Part shown: piece after piece, positions 8,580-17,613 of the stretch
How positions within the stretch are numbered: position 1 is the stretch's first letter
Layout of the letters: every line of letters starts with the position of its first letter
From: an uncultured Sphingomonadaceae bacterium
GTDB lineage: Bacteria > Pseudomonadota > Alphaproteobacteria > Sphingomonadales > Sphingomonadaceae
Direction of reading: 5' to 3'
Assembly (NCBI GenBank): GCA_947497455.1
Contig: CANMGU010000001.1
Span: 1,798,001-1,862,000 of the forward strand
Length of the DNA: 64,000 nucleotides
Notes under the pieces: model-generated
The model's input: only the letters and a program-made list of their open reading frames with translations
What the model was told of the DNA's origin: nothing
Databases searched by the model: none
Position numbers and translations under genes: made by a program

Positions 8580-9401
8580 ATGACCGCAATTCCAAATATC
8601 TCTCAACTGCCACTCAATGACATGCTCTACGAGCGCGATATGTCGGGAGATGAGATACAAGCTATTCAGAGCTATCTGCGTTACTATGGATATTTGCAGG
8701 ATCGGTTTGGTACGCTGCATAGCGGTGAATATGACGATGCCACCCAAAAGGCCGTCAGACTTTACCAAAACTGCTTCGGTGTTCCCGAAACTGGAGTGAT
8801 CGATCAGGCGACCCTATGCGAAATGACAAAGCCGCGGTGCGGCTTTGTCGACATTCCACCCATGGGCGGGGCATTCACCACTGTCAGCCGCTGGGAGAAA
8901 TCAGAGCTTACATACAAGTTCAACAGCTTCTCAACGAAAATGGCACAAGCGGACATCGAACGCGATGTGATCAATGCGTTCGGCCTTTGGTCCGAGCAAT
9001 GCAATCTTAGATTCGCTATTAGCACCGATGGAGCCGTCGACATTGAGATTGAGTTCGCCATCGGCGATCATGGCGATGAAAGCCCTTTTGATGGCCCGTC
9101 TGGTGTTCTCGCACACGCCTATTTTCCACCGCCAAATGGAGGTCCGCTTGCGGGCGACACCCATTTTGACGATGATGAAAACTGGACCTGCAATGTAAGT
9201 GATACCCAGGGTATCGATTTCCTTACAGTCGCAGCACATGAATTTGGTCACGCCATTGGTCTCGGCCATAGCCGTCAGCGTGGTGCGCTGATGTTCCCTA
9301 GCTACTCGGGAACACAGAGGTTTTTGGCACCCGATGATATCGCTGGATGTCAGTCACTTTATGGTCCGCCGGGCACATCTGACGCGGTCGATTGCGCGTG
9401 A
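8580..9401 (+). CDS. Matrixin (M10) metalloprotease with MMP-like propeptide and cysteine switch
   Basis: 273 residues. Residues about 22-82 form a peptidoglycan-binding-like helical prodomain (YLRYYGYLQDRFG, then AVRLYQNCFGVPETGVID). Next comes PRCGFVD with Cys87, matching the PRCG(V/N)PD cysteine switch that keeps animal matrix metalloproteases latent. The catalytic domain carries HGDESPFDGPSGVLAHA and GGPLAGDTHFDDDENW, which match the structural zinc/calcium loops of MMPs. The zinc site is HEFGHAIGLGH (His220, His224, His230, catalytic Glu221), with the Met-turn ALMFP at Met238. No haemopexin domain follows. No Sec signal peptide is seen; the start is fixed by the ATG after GGGAGAAG, and no other ATG precedes it in frame. 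How it leaves the cell is unclear. Confidence 0.93.
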   Translation: MTAIPNISQLPLNDMLYERDMSGDEIQAIQSYLRYYGYLQDRFGTLHSGEYDDATQKAVRLYQNCFGVPETGVIDQATLCEMTKPRCGFVDIPPMGGAFTTVSRWEKSELTYKFNSFSTKMAQADIERDVINAFGLWSEQCNLRFAISTDGAVDIEIEFAIGDHGDESPFDGPSGVLAHAYFPPPNGGPLAGDTHFDDDENWTCNVSDTQGIDFLTVAAHEFGHAIGLGHSRQRGALMFPSYSGTQRFLAPDDIAGCQSLYGPPGTSDAVDCA

Positions 9402-9547
9402 TTATCTGGTCGAGAGCGCTGACGACCACCCCCTCGCCTTAATTTTGTAACCTTTTGGCTTGATTCGCCGAACACCCGAATATCGGGCAAATTTCGCCTC
9501 TGGGGCATGTTTATGCTATTGGGCTAATCATAAGCAAAGGAAACAGA

Positions 9548-10471
9548 ATGCATATTTTCAAATCAGTCGCGATTCTCGGCGCAGCAACTACACTCGCCTT
9601 CAACCCAGGCTCGGCGATCGCCGCCGGCGGGGGCGGCGGGGGCGGCTCTGCCCCCAGCAGCAGCGCTCCGAGATATGATGCATCGGCCGAGTATCAGAAA
9701 GGTATTGCTGCCCTCAAAGCCAAAGATCACAAAAAGGCTGTGAAATCCTTCAAACGTTCGCTCAGCGTCGCACCGCGGAATGCCAACGCGCAATATCTGC
9801 TCGGCGTCAGCTATATTGGCATGGATAATTATAAAAAAGCACGCAAACCGCTAGAGAAGGCGGTCAAATATAACGGTAACTTGATCGGTGCTCATCGTGA
9901 TCTTGCCATTACTTATCACAAGCTCGACATGGCAGAAAAGGCAAAGGCTTCTCTCAACAAGCTGACAGCCAAAGACAGCGCCTGCGGCAGCGGTTGTGCG
10001 GAAAAGGATGAGCTGACCAAAGCGATTGCCAAAGTCAAAGCGGCTATGAACGGCAGCGGCTCTGCCAACTATCAACCGGCCGATAGCATTGAATTTGCGA
10101 GCAACGGTAACGGCGATCTGGCCTATATGGGCGCCGTCGCGTTGATCAATGAAAAGAAATACGAAGCGGCGATTGCGGAACTGCAACTGGCGTCGATGAC
10201 TTTTGGCCCGCATCCCGACATTTTGACTTATCTCGGCTTCGCCAATCGCAAGCTCAAGAATTTCGACAGCGCGGAACATTATTATCAGACTGCATTGGCT
10301 GTTGCGCCTGACCATCGTGGGGCGACAGAATATTATGGCGAGCTGATGGTGGAACGTGGTGATATGGTTGGCGCCAAGAAGAAACTGGCCAGACTGGAAA
10401 GCCTGTGCAGCTTTGGATGCTATGAAGCAGAGGAATTGCGCCGGTGGATTGGCGAAACGTCCGCCTCCTAA
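9548..10471 (+). CDS. Exported tetratricopeptide-repeat protein
   Basis: 307 residues with a signal peptide (MHIFKSVAILGAATTLAFN, cleavage near AIA) followed by a Gly run and a Ser/Pro linker. TPR units start around residue 47 (AEYQKGIAALKAKDHKKAVK), continue to about 140, and resume at about 195-280 (ALINEKKYEAAIAELQLA, then YLGFANRKLKNFDSAEHYY). Cys pairs appear in SACGSGCAE and SLCSFGCYE, possibly disulfides. A periplasmic scaffold is likely. The next gene starts inside its 3' end (28-base overlap), so the TPR protein and the cytochrome c are co-expressed and may work together. Confidence 0.82.
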   Translation: MHIFKSVAILGAATTLAFNPGSAIAAGGGGGGGSAPSSSAPRYDASAEYQKGIAALKAKDHKKAVKSFKRSLSVAPRNANAQYLLGVSYIGMDNYKKARKPLEKAVKYNGNLIGAHRDLAITYHKLDMAEKAKASLNKLTAKDSACGSGCAEKDELTKAIAKVKAAMNGSGSANYQPADSIEFASNGNGDLAYMGAVALINEKKYEAAIAELQLASMTFGPHPDILTYLGFANRKLKNFDSAEHYYQTALAVAPDHRGATEYYGELMVERGDMVGAKKKLARLESLCSFGCYEAEELRRWIGETSAS

Positions 10472-11376
10472 AATATGGCGCAGCGATCAGTCTAACTTGT
10501 GCAGCGGTTGCGCACGCCGCTGATCGCCCGCTTATTCAGGCTATGGCATGGCTGGATCCTGCACAACATCGTGCTGCATTGACAACTGAACCACAGCGAG
10601 AAGTTGTGGCTCAAGATCAGCAGATGTTGGCGGGTGAAGCCTTGTTTCATACGCCGACATTGCTGGGTGGACAGGCCGCCAAGGCAGGCTTGTCCTGCGC
10701 CAGCTGCCATGAAAATGGTCGCGACAATCCCGCATTCCTGTTTCCCAACGTTTCCGGGAAACCTGGCACGGCCGATGTCACCAGCAGCTTTTTCAGTTCT
10801 CATCGTGGCAATGCGATATTTGACCCGGTAAAGATCCCGGACCTTACGGTGCCCGGAAAAGTTTCTCGCGCCACTAATAGTCAAGAGCTCGAGAAGTTCA
10901 TCCGCGATTTGATTGTGGAGGAGTTTAATGGGCAGGAACCATCATCAACGGTTCTCGCTGCCCTTGCTTATTATGTGCGATCCCTATCGTCAGCGCCTGT
11001 CAAAACGCGGATCGCGTTAACGGTTGATAGCCAATTGATCGCAGTGGACCAGGCCGTGCTTGCTGCAAGGGAAGCACAGCAAGCCGGTGATTTGAAGCTT
11101 TCCCATTTGCTACTCGCTTCCGCCCGACATCGGCTAGGTTTGATCCACGAGCGCTATGCTGGAAACCGTCTTACCAAACAACGCAGAGCGCTTGTTTCGG
11201 CCAGCAAGCAGCTTGGCAGACTCCAAGAGATCAAGGATGAGGCTGATTTCAGCAAAGCGTTGGCACATTGGGAGACCAGTTATCGAAAAACTCGAAAACT
11301 GGTTAGTGATAAGCAACATCTGTCGCTTTATGATCCAAAGCTGCTGATGGCAGCGCTGGCACAATCGGCAAACTGA
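10444..11376 (+). CDS. Exported c-type cytochrome, single haem motif
   Basis: 310 residues from a GTG start that overlaps the TPR gene by 28 bases. The N-terminus is a Sec signal peptide (about residues 8-25, ending VAHA). One CxxCH haem site, CASCH, is at about residue 82. The surrounding GEALFHTPTLLGG and later ELEKFIRDLIVEEF, ALAYYVRSL resemble di-haem MauG/cytochrome c peroxidase proteins, but only one haem motif is present. The C-terminal 110 residues are helical and charged, without a recognised domain. A periplasmic electron carrier or a one-haem peroxidase relative are both possible. Confidence 0.78.
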   Translation: MDWRNVRLLKYGAAISLTCAAVAHAADRPLIQAMAWLDPAQHRAALTTEPQREVVAQDQQMLAGEALFHTPTLLGGQAAKAGLSCASCHENGRDNPAFLFPNVSGKPGTADVTSSFFSSHRGNAIFDPVKIPDLTVPGKVSRATNSQELEKFIRDLIVEEFNGQEPSSTVLAALAYYVRSLSSAPVKTRIALTVDSQLIAVDQAVLAAREAQQAGDLKLSHLLLASARHRLGLIHERYAGNRLTKQRRALVSASKQLGRLQEIKDEADFSKALAHWETSYRKTRKLVSDKQHLSLYDPKLLMAALAQSAN

Positions 11377-11393
11377 CCCGCTATATTGCAAAG

Positions 11394-11430
11394 AAAAGCG
11401 GCCCGGAGAATTGATCCCCGGGCCGCTTTT
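11394..11430. terminator. Bidirectional intrinsic terminator
   Basis: AAAAGCGGCCCGG at 11394-11406 pairs perfectly with CCGGGCCGCTTTT at 11418-11430 over an 11-base loop, giving a GC-rich stem with T tracts on both strands. It sits between the convergent cytochrome c and isocitrate lyase genes and should end both transcripts. Confidence 0.9.
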
Positions 11431-11451
11431 ATTCCGTCGGTAGTCTGATAC

Positions 11452-13044
11452 TTAGCCGAACTGGTTCATCGTGTTGTCGGCGCCGCCTGCTTTCAAGGCT
11501 GCATCGCCAGCAAAATACTCTTTGTGATCATCACCAATGTCGGACCCAGCCATGTTCTGGTGCTTCACGCACGCAATGCCCTGGCGAATTTCTTCACGCT
11601 GAACGTTGAGGACATAACCCAGCATACCTTGCTCACCGAAATATTCTTTCGCAAGATTATCGGTCGACAGAGCAGCGGTGTGATAGGTTGGCAAGGTGAT
11701 CAGGTGATGGAAAATTCCAGCCCGTTTCGCACCATCAGCCTGGAAGGTCCGGATGCGTTCATCCGCATCAGCCGCCAATTCGGTTCCATCATATTCCACG
11801 CTCATCAAATTTGCACGATCATAAGCGGTGACGTCTTTGCCTTCCGCAGCCCATGCATCATAAACTTGCTGACGGAAATTCAGCGTCCAGTTGAATGATG
11901 GCGAGTTGTTATAGACCAGCTTCGCATTCGGCATAACTTCACGGATCCGGTCAACCATGCCAGCAATCTGCTCAACATGTGGTTTCTCGGTTTCGATCCA
12001 CAGCAGGTCTGCGCCATGCTGCAAGGACGTGATACAATCCAGTACACAGCGATCCTCACCGGTTCCTTCACGGAACTGGAAGAGATTGCTTGGCAGGCGC
12101 TTCGGACGCATCATCTTGCCATCACGGTTCAGGATAACATCGCCATTTTGCGCCGTTGCCGGATCAATTTCTTCACAATCGAGGAAGCTATTATACTGAT
12201 CGCCAAGATCGCCAGGCTCATTGCTGACCGCAATCTGCTTGGTCAGTCCAGCGCCCAGAGAGTCGGTGCGAGTGACGATGATGCCATCGTCAACGCCCAG
12301 TTCCAAGAACGCATAACGACAAGCGCGAACCTTCGCGAGGAAGTCTTCATGCGGAACTGTGACTTTACCATCTTGGTGACCACATTGCTTCTCGTCAGAC
12401 ACTTGGTTTTCGATCTGCAGGGCACAGGCACCGGCTTCGATCATCTTCTTCGCGAGCAAGTAGGTCGCTTCGGCATTACCAAAGCCGGCATCAATGTCAG
12501 CAATGATCGGAACAACATGGGTCTGATGATTCTCAACTTCGTTCATCAGGCGTTTTTCGGTCACGACATCACCCGCATCGCGCGCAGCATCAATATCACG
12601 GAACAGGCCACCCAGTTCGCGGGCATCCGCCTGACGCAGGAAGGTATAAAGCTCTTCGATCAGCGCAGGAACGGAGGTTTTCTCATGCATGGACTGATCA
12701 GGCAGCGGGCCAAATTCGCTACGCAAAGCAGCAACCATCCAACCGGAAAGATAGAGATAGCGACGCTTGGTATTGCCGAAATGCTTCTTGATCGAAATCA
12801 TTTTCTGTTGACCGATAAAACCGTGCCAGCAGCCCAGCGACTGGGTGTAGTTTGCAGGATCAGCATCATAGGCAGCCATATCTTCGCGCATGATTTTTGC
12901 GGTATATTTGGCGATGTCGAGGCCAGTGTGGAAACGATTTTGCAAACGCATACGGGCAACGGCTTCAGAATCGATACCGTCCCATGTTCCGTTCTGTTGT
13001 TGGATCAGCGCGTTCGTCTGATTGATATGTTCTTGATATGACAT
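11452..13044 (-). CDS. aceA: Isocitrate lyase
   Basis: 530 residues from the ATG at 13044, chosen because AGGAG lies 7 bases before it; the ATG at 13050 is only 1 base from that site. The enzyme splits isocitrate into succinate and glyoxylate, the first step of the glyoxylate shunt, in the cytoplasm. The catalytic loop is KQCGHQDGKV, with the active-site Cys about residue 221; IENQVSDEK precedes it. The N-terminus has RFHTGLDIAKYTAKIM and YTQSLGCWHGFIGQQK, matching the roughly 530-residue Pseudomonas-type lyase rather than the 430-residue E. coli type. A divergent DUF2083 regulator lies 200 bases away with palindromic operators between, so induction by acetate or short-chain fatty acids is expected. 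Confidence 0.96.
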   Translation of the reverse strand: MSYQEHINQTNALIQQQNGTWDGIDSEAVARMRLQNRFHTGLDIAKYTAKIMREDMAAYDADPANYTQSLGCWHGFIGQQKMISIKKHFGNTKRRYLYLSGWMVAALRSEFGPLPDQSMHEKTSVPALIEELYTFLRQADARELGGLFRDIDAARDAGDVVTEKRLMNEVENHQTHVVPIIADIDAGFGNAEATYLLAKKMIEAGACALQIENQVSDEKQCGHQDGKVTVPHEDFLAKVRACRYAFLELGVDDGIIVTRTDSLGAGLTKQIAVSNEPGDLGDQYNSFLDCEEIDPATAQNGDVILNRDGKMMRPKRLPSNLFQFREGTGEDRCVLDCITSLQHGADLLWIETEKPHVEQIAGMVDRIREVMPNAKLVYNNSPSFNWTLNFRQQVYDAWAAEGKDVTAYDRANLMSVEYDGTELAADADERIRTFQADGAKRAGIFHHLITLPTYHTAALSTDNLAKEYFGEQGMLGYVLNVQREEIRQGIACVKHQNMAGSDIGDDHKEYFAGDAALKAGGADNTMNQFG

Positions 13045-13161
13045 GGTCATGCTCCTTTAAAAATTCGGCAGTTAAAGCGGTGTCCGCGAATCGTTGTTCA
13101 CGTAAGCTATGCCCTCTTTTACGCCGCACAGAGCCGGTTCCGAAGCGCTGTGAAGTTTAAC

Positions 13162-13208
13162 TGTAACGCTTTACAAAATATTGTTGTATAGTTGTAAGGA
13201 TATTACAA
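13162..13208. promoter_or_regulatory. Two palindromic operator candidates between aceA and its regulator
   Basis: TGTAA-CGCT-TTACA at 13162-13175 and TTGTAA-GGATA-TTACAA at 13192-13208 are perfect inverted repeats of the same half-site (TGTAA). Their centres are about 31 bases apart, close to three helical turns. They lie between the divergent aceA and XRE/DUF2083 genes, nearer the regulator start. The arrangement fits a single regulator binding cooperatively and controlling both genes. Confidence 0.65.
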
Positions 13209-13244
13209 ACAGCACGAGTCGAAAAAAAATGTGTGAAGCCAACC

Positions 13245-14666
13245 ATGTCCAGTGAACGCCCCGTCTATATGGGTCCCCGCCTTAAAAGGCTCCGCCGTGA
13301 TCTTGGTCTGACGCAGGCTGATATGGCCGCTGATCTCGAAATATCAGCTTCCTATGTCGCCTTGCTGGAGCGCAATCAACGCCCCTTTACAGCAGACATG
13401 CTGCTGCGTCTCGCCCGAACCTACAAGATCGACATGGCGGAACTGGCTGGCGATGGTGGCGAGGAATATACCGCGCGTCTGGAGGCGGTTTTGAAAGACC
13501 CCATGTTCGCGGATATTGATTTTCCGCAACTTGACACAGCCGATGTTGCAACCAGCTATCCCGGTTTTACCGAGGCCATGCTGCGCCTTTACACCGCTTA
13601 TCGGGAAGAGCAATTGGCGCTGGCTGACAAAGATACCAGCGCTCGCAGTGATGGCAGCAGCGTTGATCCGGACGCCGCCGATCCGGTAGCACAGGCGCGC
13701 CGATATCTCGCCGCACGCCGCAACAGCTTCTCCAATATTGATGATGCTGCCGAACGGCTCGCTGAATCTGTCAATGGACTGGAAAGCATGATCGCCCATC
13801 TCAAGGACAAGCACGGTCTGCAAGTCCGCCGCCTGCCCTCTGATGTTATGATGGGCGCGACCCGGCGCCTCGATCGCCACCGGCGCCAGATATTGATCGA
13901 TGATCAATTGGATAATGCGAGCCAGATGTTCCAGCTAGCCCTGCAACTGTCTTATCTTGAGTTAAACAACGAAATCGATGCTGTGTTAAAGGAAGGCAGT
14001 TTTACAACCGAAAGCGGCGAGCGCCTGACCAAGCGCGCCCTTACCGGCTATGCGGCAGCCGCTTTGCTCATGCCTTATTCCGCATTCGCCAAAGCAGTGG
14101 AAACACGCCATTATGACGTCGAGGCGCTCGCCCGCCAGTTCGGGACCAGTTTCGAACAAACCGCGCACCGATTAACCACACTCCAGAAACCCGGTCAGGA
14201 ACGCGTGCCATTCTTCTTCATCCGCGTCGATCCCGCCGGAAACGTGTCAAAACGGCTCGATGGGGCCGGTTTTCCCTTTGCCCGCCATGGTGGTGCCTGC
14301 CCACTATGGTCTGTGCATCAGGCCTTCCGCAGTCCGCGTCAGGTAATCACCCAGTGGCTGGAATTACCCGATGGCGAACGTTTTTTCTCGATTGCCAGAA
14401 CCGTCACTGCGGGCGGCGGCGCCTTTGGGACACAGCGGGTTGAACGGGCCATTGCACTGGGCTGCGCCGCAGAACATGCTGATCGCTTGATCTACACTCG
14501 CGACCGTCCGGATATCAATCCGGACAACGCCACACCCATTGGTGTCACCTGCCGCCTGTGCCACCGAACCAAATGTCGTGCACGATCAGCGCCACCCATT
14601 GGCCGGCAAATATTGTCTGACGACTTTCGTCAGGCCAATACGCCATTTGGCTTTTCACATAGTTGA
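13245..14666 (+). CDS. XRE/DUF2083 regulator of isocitrate lyase (ScfR/RamB-like)
   Basis: 473 residues from the ATG at 13245; a GTG four codons upstream is possible. Residues about 8-62 are an XRE helix-turn-helix (LKRLRRDLGLTQADMAADL, then SASYVALLERNQRPFTADML). The middle resembles the IrrE-like peptidase-derived domain (TAHRLTTLQ, LMPYSAFAKAV). The C-terminal DUF2083 region reads VPFFFIRVDPAGNVSKR and ends with a Cys cluster CRLCHRTKC before ARSAPP. Family members sense acyl-CoA or acetate status and control aceA and related genes. It is divergent from aceA and shares an operator-bearing intergenic region. A paralogue of the same family is cut by the right edge of the window. Confidence 0.9.
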   Translation: MSSERPVYMGPRLKRLRRDLGLTQADMAADLEISASYVALLERNQRPFTADMLLRLARTYKIDMAELAGDGGEEYTARLEAVLKDPMFADIDFPQLDTADVATSYPGFTEAMLRLYTAYREEQLALADKDTSARSDGSSVDPDAADPVAQARRYLAARRNSFSNIDDAAERLAESVNGLESMIAHLKDKHGLQVRRLPSDVMMGATRRLDRHRRQILIDDQLDNASQMFQLALQLSYLELNNEIDAVLKEGSFTTESGERLTKRALTGYAAAALLMPYSAFAKAVETRHYDVEALARQFGTSFEQTAHRLTTLQKPGQERVPFFFIRVDPAGNVSKRLDGAGFPFARHGGACPLWSVHQAFRSPRQVITQWLELPDGERFFSIARTVTAGGGAFGTQRVERAIALGCAAEHADRLIYTRDRPDINPDNATPIGVTCRLCHRTKCRARSAPPIGRQILSDDFRQANTPFGFSHS

Positions 14667-14797
14667 GTAGTCAAGATATCAGCCAAAAACCTGATGCCTG
14701 AAAACATCAACCATAGGAATTCTGACGCATTCTAACCGATAATATCGACACGACGGTTCACAAATCCGTAATCATCGCTATACGGACAGTGCATTTG

Positions 14798-14835
14798 AAA
14801 GCCGATATCGCAGGGGGACATCTTTTTTCGGCTTT
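14798..14835 (+). repeat. Inverted repeat in the TonB-receptor leader
   Basis: AAAGCCGA at 14798-14805 and TCGGCTTT at 14828-14835 form an exact 8-base inverted repeat over a 22-base loop that contains a T run. It lies about 80 bases before the receptor start and could be a leader hairpin or an operator. Confidence 0.3.
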
Positions 14836-14911
14836 GCAATGGGTTCGATAGGTTTTCACTGGTCGGATGTATTTTTCCCTAAAATTGTAACGAAAACCAC
14901 ATGAGGGTTAT

Positions 14912-17539
14912 TTGATTTATCTAAAAACGGGCGCATCGCTTGCGGTCATCGCAGCTATGGGCTGTGTTTCGGCACAAGCTCAGGAAACAGAGAACAACCA
15001 ACAGGATAGAGGTGTACAGGAAATTGTCGTTACAGCGACAAAACGTAGCGCAGATTTACAGGATGTTGCTGTTGCAGTGCAAGCATTGGGGGAAGAAACC
15101 CTCGATCAGCTCGGCGTCACAGTATTTGACGATTATCTGCAGCAACTGCCCGGCGTCACCGCCGGCGGCGGTGGACCAGGCCAAAGCACGATCTATATTC
15201 GCGGCCTTGCTTCCACAACGCCGAATCTGACAACTGCTGGCGTCGCCGGCCTTGCCCCTAACGTGGCGCTATATCTCGACGAGCAGCCGGTATCGCAACC
15301 CGGCCGCAACCTTGACGTTTATGCTGCCGATCTTGAACGTGTTGAAGTCCTTTCAGGACCACAGGGCACATTGTTCGGCGCAAGCTCGCAGGCAGGTACG
15401 GTGCGATTGATCACCAACAAACCCGTCATTGGCCAGTTTCAGTTCAAAGCCAAAGCGGGCGTATCATTCACAAAAAGTGGTGACCCAAGCAACAATATCG
15501 AAGCGATGGTGAACATTCCGGTCACGGATAGCTTCGCCATTCGTGCTGTTGGTTATTATGACAATAAAGGTGGCTATATCGACAATGTCGCCGGTACACG
15601 CAGCACCATTGAAAGCGCACGTTTCCGGCCCGCCGGCACAGTCCGCGACAATGGGGTTCCGGTCAACGCCAACCGCGGTGGTCTGCAGGCTGGTGCGGAT
15701 CTGACCGGTGTGAATTTCATTTTGGCCGACAACAGTGCGCTGGTTGAGAAGAACTTCAACGACACCCAATATCTTGGCTTTAGAGTCAGCGGCAAATATG
15801 AATTTTCCGATGATTGGAATTTGACCGTCAGCCATGCCCGTCAGGGTCTGGATTCAGACGGTGTTTTCTTTGAAGATCCAACCCTGGGCGATCTTGAAAT
15901 CCAGCGCTTTGAACGCGATGAAATTGAAGATGATTTCAGCAATACAAGCTGGACATTGGAAGGTCGGATTGGCGCATTGGAACTTGTTTACACCGGCGCC
16001 TATACTGAACGAGAGACATCACAGCGGGTCGATTATTCCGACTATCTGTTTGTTGGTCAGTATCTGCCCTATTATATTTGTGATGGATCAGTATCCTATC
16101 CGGGGGGAGCACCGACAGGTACGTGTCAGGCACCTAATCTGTTCGTTAACTCGCGCACTGAAACCGAAGCGATGACTCATGAGCTGAGGTTCAACACACC
16201 GCAGGACTATCCGATACGATTGACCGCGGGTGGTTTTTACAGCGACCTGGAGCTGCTGGAACTTAACGATTTCACTTACCCAGGCAGCACCGCGATCGAT
16301 CTGTTCGGCGGTTCCTTTCCGCCCAATTTTTCGCAGCCCAACGCATTTATTTCGGACACGAATGCTTATCCAGCAGGCGTAATCTTCCGAAACGATGTCC
16401 GCCGGACTGACAAGCAGTTTGGGATCTTTGGTGAAGCGACATATGATATCTCAGATCAATTCGCGATCACCTTGGGTGCCCGTTACTATGATGTCGAAGT
16501 CGATCTGGAAGGCAGTGCAAACTCGTCTTTCTGTAACTCGAGTGGTGTCGACGAGAACGCGTTCGGAACAAATATCAGCGATCTTTACGATGGTGACGGC
16601 AGCTTCACCTTTATCGGGAGTTGTAACGATGCCCTGCGCCAGACATTTACCCTGGGTCAATCGGTAGCCGACATTCAGGCCGCTGGACTAAGCGCAGCGC
16701 AAGCGCAGCAGGTATTCAATGCACTGAACGCCCCTGACAAGGCGACCACCGATGGCTTTATCTTCAAAGCCAACCTGACATGGACACCCACGGACGACTT
16801 GCTATTTTACGCAACCTATTCCGAAGGGTTCCGGCCCGGATTGCTGAACCGTCCCGGCGGTGCGCAAGGACCCAATGGTTTCAATGTTCCTTTCGTCCTC
16901 GATACTGATGATGTCACGAACTATGAAATTGGCTGGAAAACCTCGCTGTTCGACAATCAGGTGCGATTCAATGGTAACGCCTTCTTTGTCGATATTCAGA
17001 ACCTTCAGACCACTATTCTGGATCCGGCAATTACCAACCTGTTCTTCTCGGACAACGCAGCGGATGCTGAAATCAAAGGTATCGAGGCCGACATCACAAT
17101 TGCGCCTTACGCATTGGAAGGCTTGACGATTAGTTCGGCTTTCTCGATTCTGGATACCGAGATTACTGACGTTCTCACGCCAACGAACGATGTGATCGAA
17201 GGCCGAAGCCTGGCCTTTGCGCCAAGCTTCCAAGGCAACTTGCGCGCGCGCTATGAATGGAATGCCTTTGGGGACTGGACAGCTCATGTCCAACCGCAAG
17301 TCACCCATTCCGCTTCGGCAGCAACCGACATAATCGAGATCAACCGGATTACCTTGGACAGCTGGACCACATTTGGTCTATCCGCTGGCGTTACCGATGA
17401 CAAATGGTCTTTCGAGATATTCGGCGACAATCTGACTGACGAACGGGCACAGGTTAGTGGCAACTTCGTCAATGACCGGGCGCGGATCACGGTCAACCGT
17501 CCGCTTACAGTCGGCGCACGGGTTTCCTTCACCTATTAA
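14912..17539 (+). CDS. TonB-dependent outer-membrane receptor
   Basis: 875 residues from a TTG start; an in-frame stop 24 bases upstream and no ATG between leave this as the best start. A signal peptide ends at AQAQ (about residue 24). The plug begins with QEIVVTATKRSADLQDV, followed by the usual VFDDYLQQLPGV and RVEVLSGPQGTLFGASSQAGTV. The barrel ends in an aromatic residue (VSFTY), as expected for BAM insertion. It belongs to the large sphingomonad group of substrate-specific receptors; the substrate cannot be read off. A strong terminator follows, then a TPR-sulfotransferase and a BCCT carrier on the same strand, suggesting a shared uptake/modification role. Confidence 0.93.
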   Translation: MIYLKTGASLAVIAAMGCVSAQAQETENNQQDRGVQEIVVTATKRSADLQDVAVAVQALGEETLDQLGVTVFDDYLQQLPGVTAGGGGPGQSTIYIRGLASTTPNLTTAGVAGLAPNVALYLDEQPVSQPGRNLDVYAADLERVEVLSGPQGTLFGASSQAGTVRLITNKPVIGQFQFKAKAGVSFTKSGDPSNNIEAMVNIPVTDSFAIRAVGYYDNKGGYIDNVAGTRSTIESARFRPAGTVRDNGVPVNANRGGLQAGADLTGVNFILADNSALVEKNFNDTQYLGFRVSGKYEFSDDWNLTVSHARQGLDSDGVFFEDPTLGDLEIQRFERDEIEDDFSNTSWTLEGRIGALELVYTGAYTERETSQRVDYSDYLFVGQYLPYYICDGSVSYPGGAPTGTCQAPNLFVNSRTETEAMTHELRFNTPQDYPIRLTAGGFYSDLELLELNDFTYPGSTAIDLFGGSFPPNFSQPNAFISDTNAYPAGVIFRNDVRRTDKQFGIFGEATYDISDQFAITLGARYYDVEVDLEGSANSSFCNSSGVDENAFGTNISDLYDGDGSFTFIGSCNDALRQTFTLGQSVADIQAAGLSAAQAQQVFNALNAPDKATTDGFIFKANLTWTPTDDLLFYATYSEGFRPGLLNRPGGAQGPNGFNVPFVLDTDDVTNYEIGWKTSLFDNQVRFNGNAFFVDIQNLQTTILDPAITNLFFSDNAADAEIKGIEADITIAPYALEGLTISSAFSILDTEITDVLTPTNDVIEGRSLAFAPSFQGNLRARYEWNAFGDWTAHVQPQVTHSASAATDIIEINRITLDSWTTFGLSAGVTDDKWSFEIFGDNLTDERAQVSGNFVNDRARITVNRPLTVGARVSFTY

Positions 17540-17554
17540 GGAACAATACAACAG

Positions 17555-17589
17555 GGGGAGGCTAACCAACGGGTTAACCTCCCCTTTTT
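17555..17589 (+). terminator. Intrinsic terminator after the TonB receptor
   Basis: GGGGAGGCTAACC (17555-17567) pairs with GGTTAACCTCCCC (17572-17584) with one mismatch, over a 4-base loop, followed by TTTTT. It should end the receptor transcript, so the sulfotransferase starting 25 bases later depends on read-through or on a promoter overlapping the hairpin. Confidence 0.85.
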
Positions 17590-17613
17590 CAAAGGACAGA
17601 AAACCGCGACGAA

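Noticed and set aside
11977..13041. Long plus-strand frame opposite isocitrate lyase (354 codons)
   Set aside because: It lies wholly antisense to a clear aceA gene and its translation has no domain or signal; a shadow frame.
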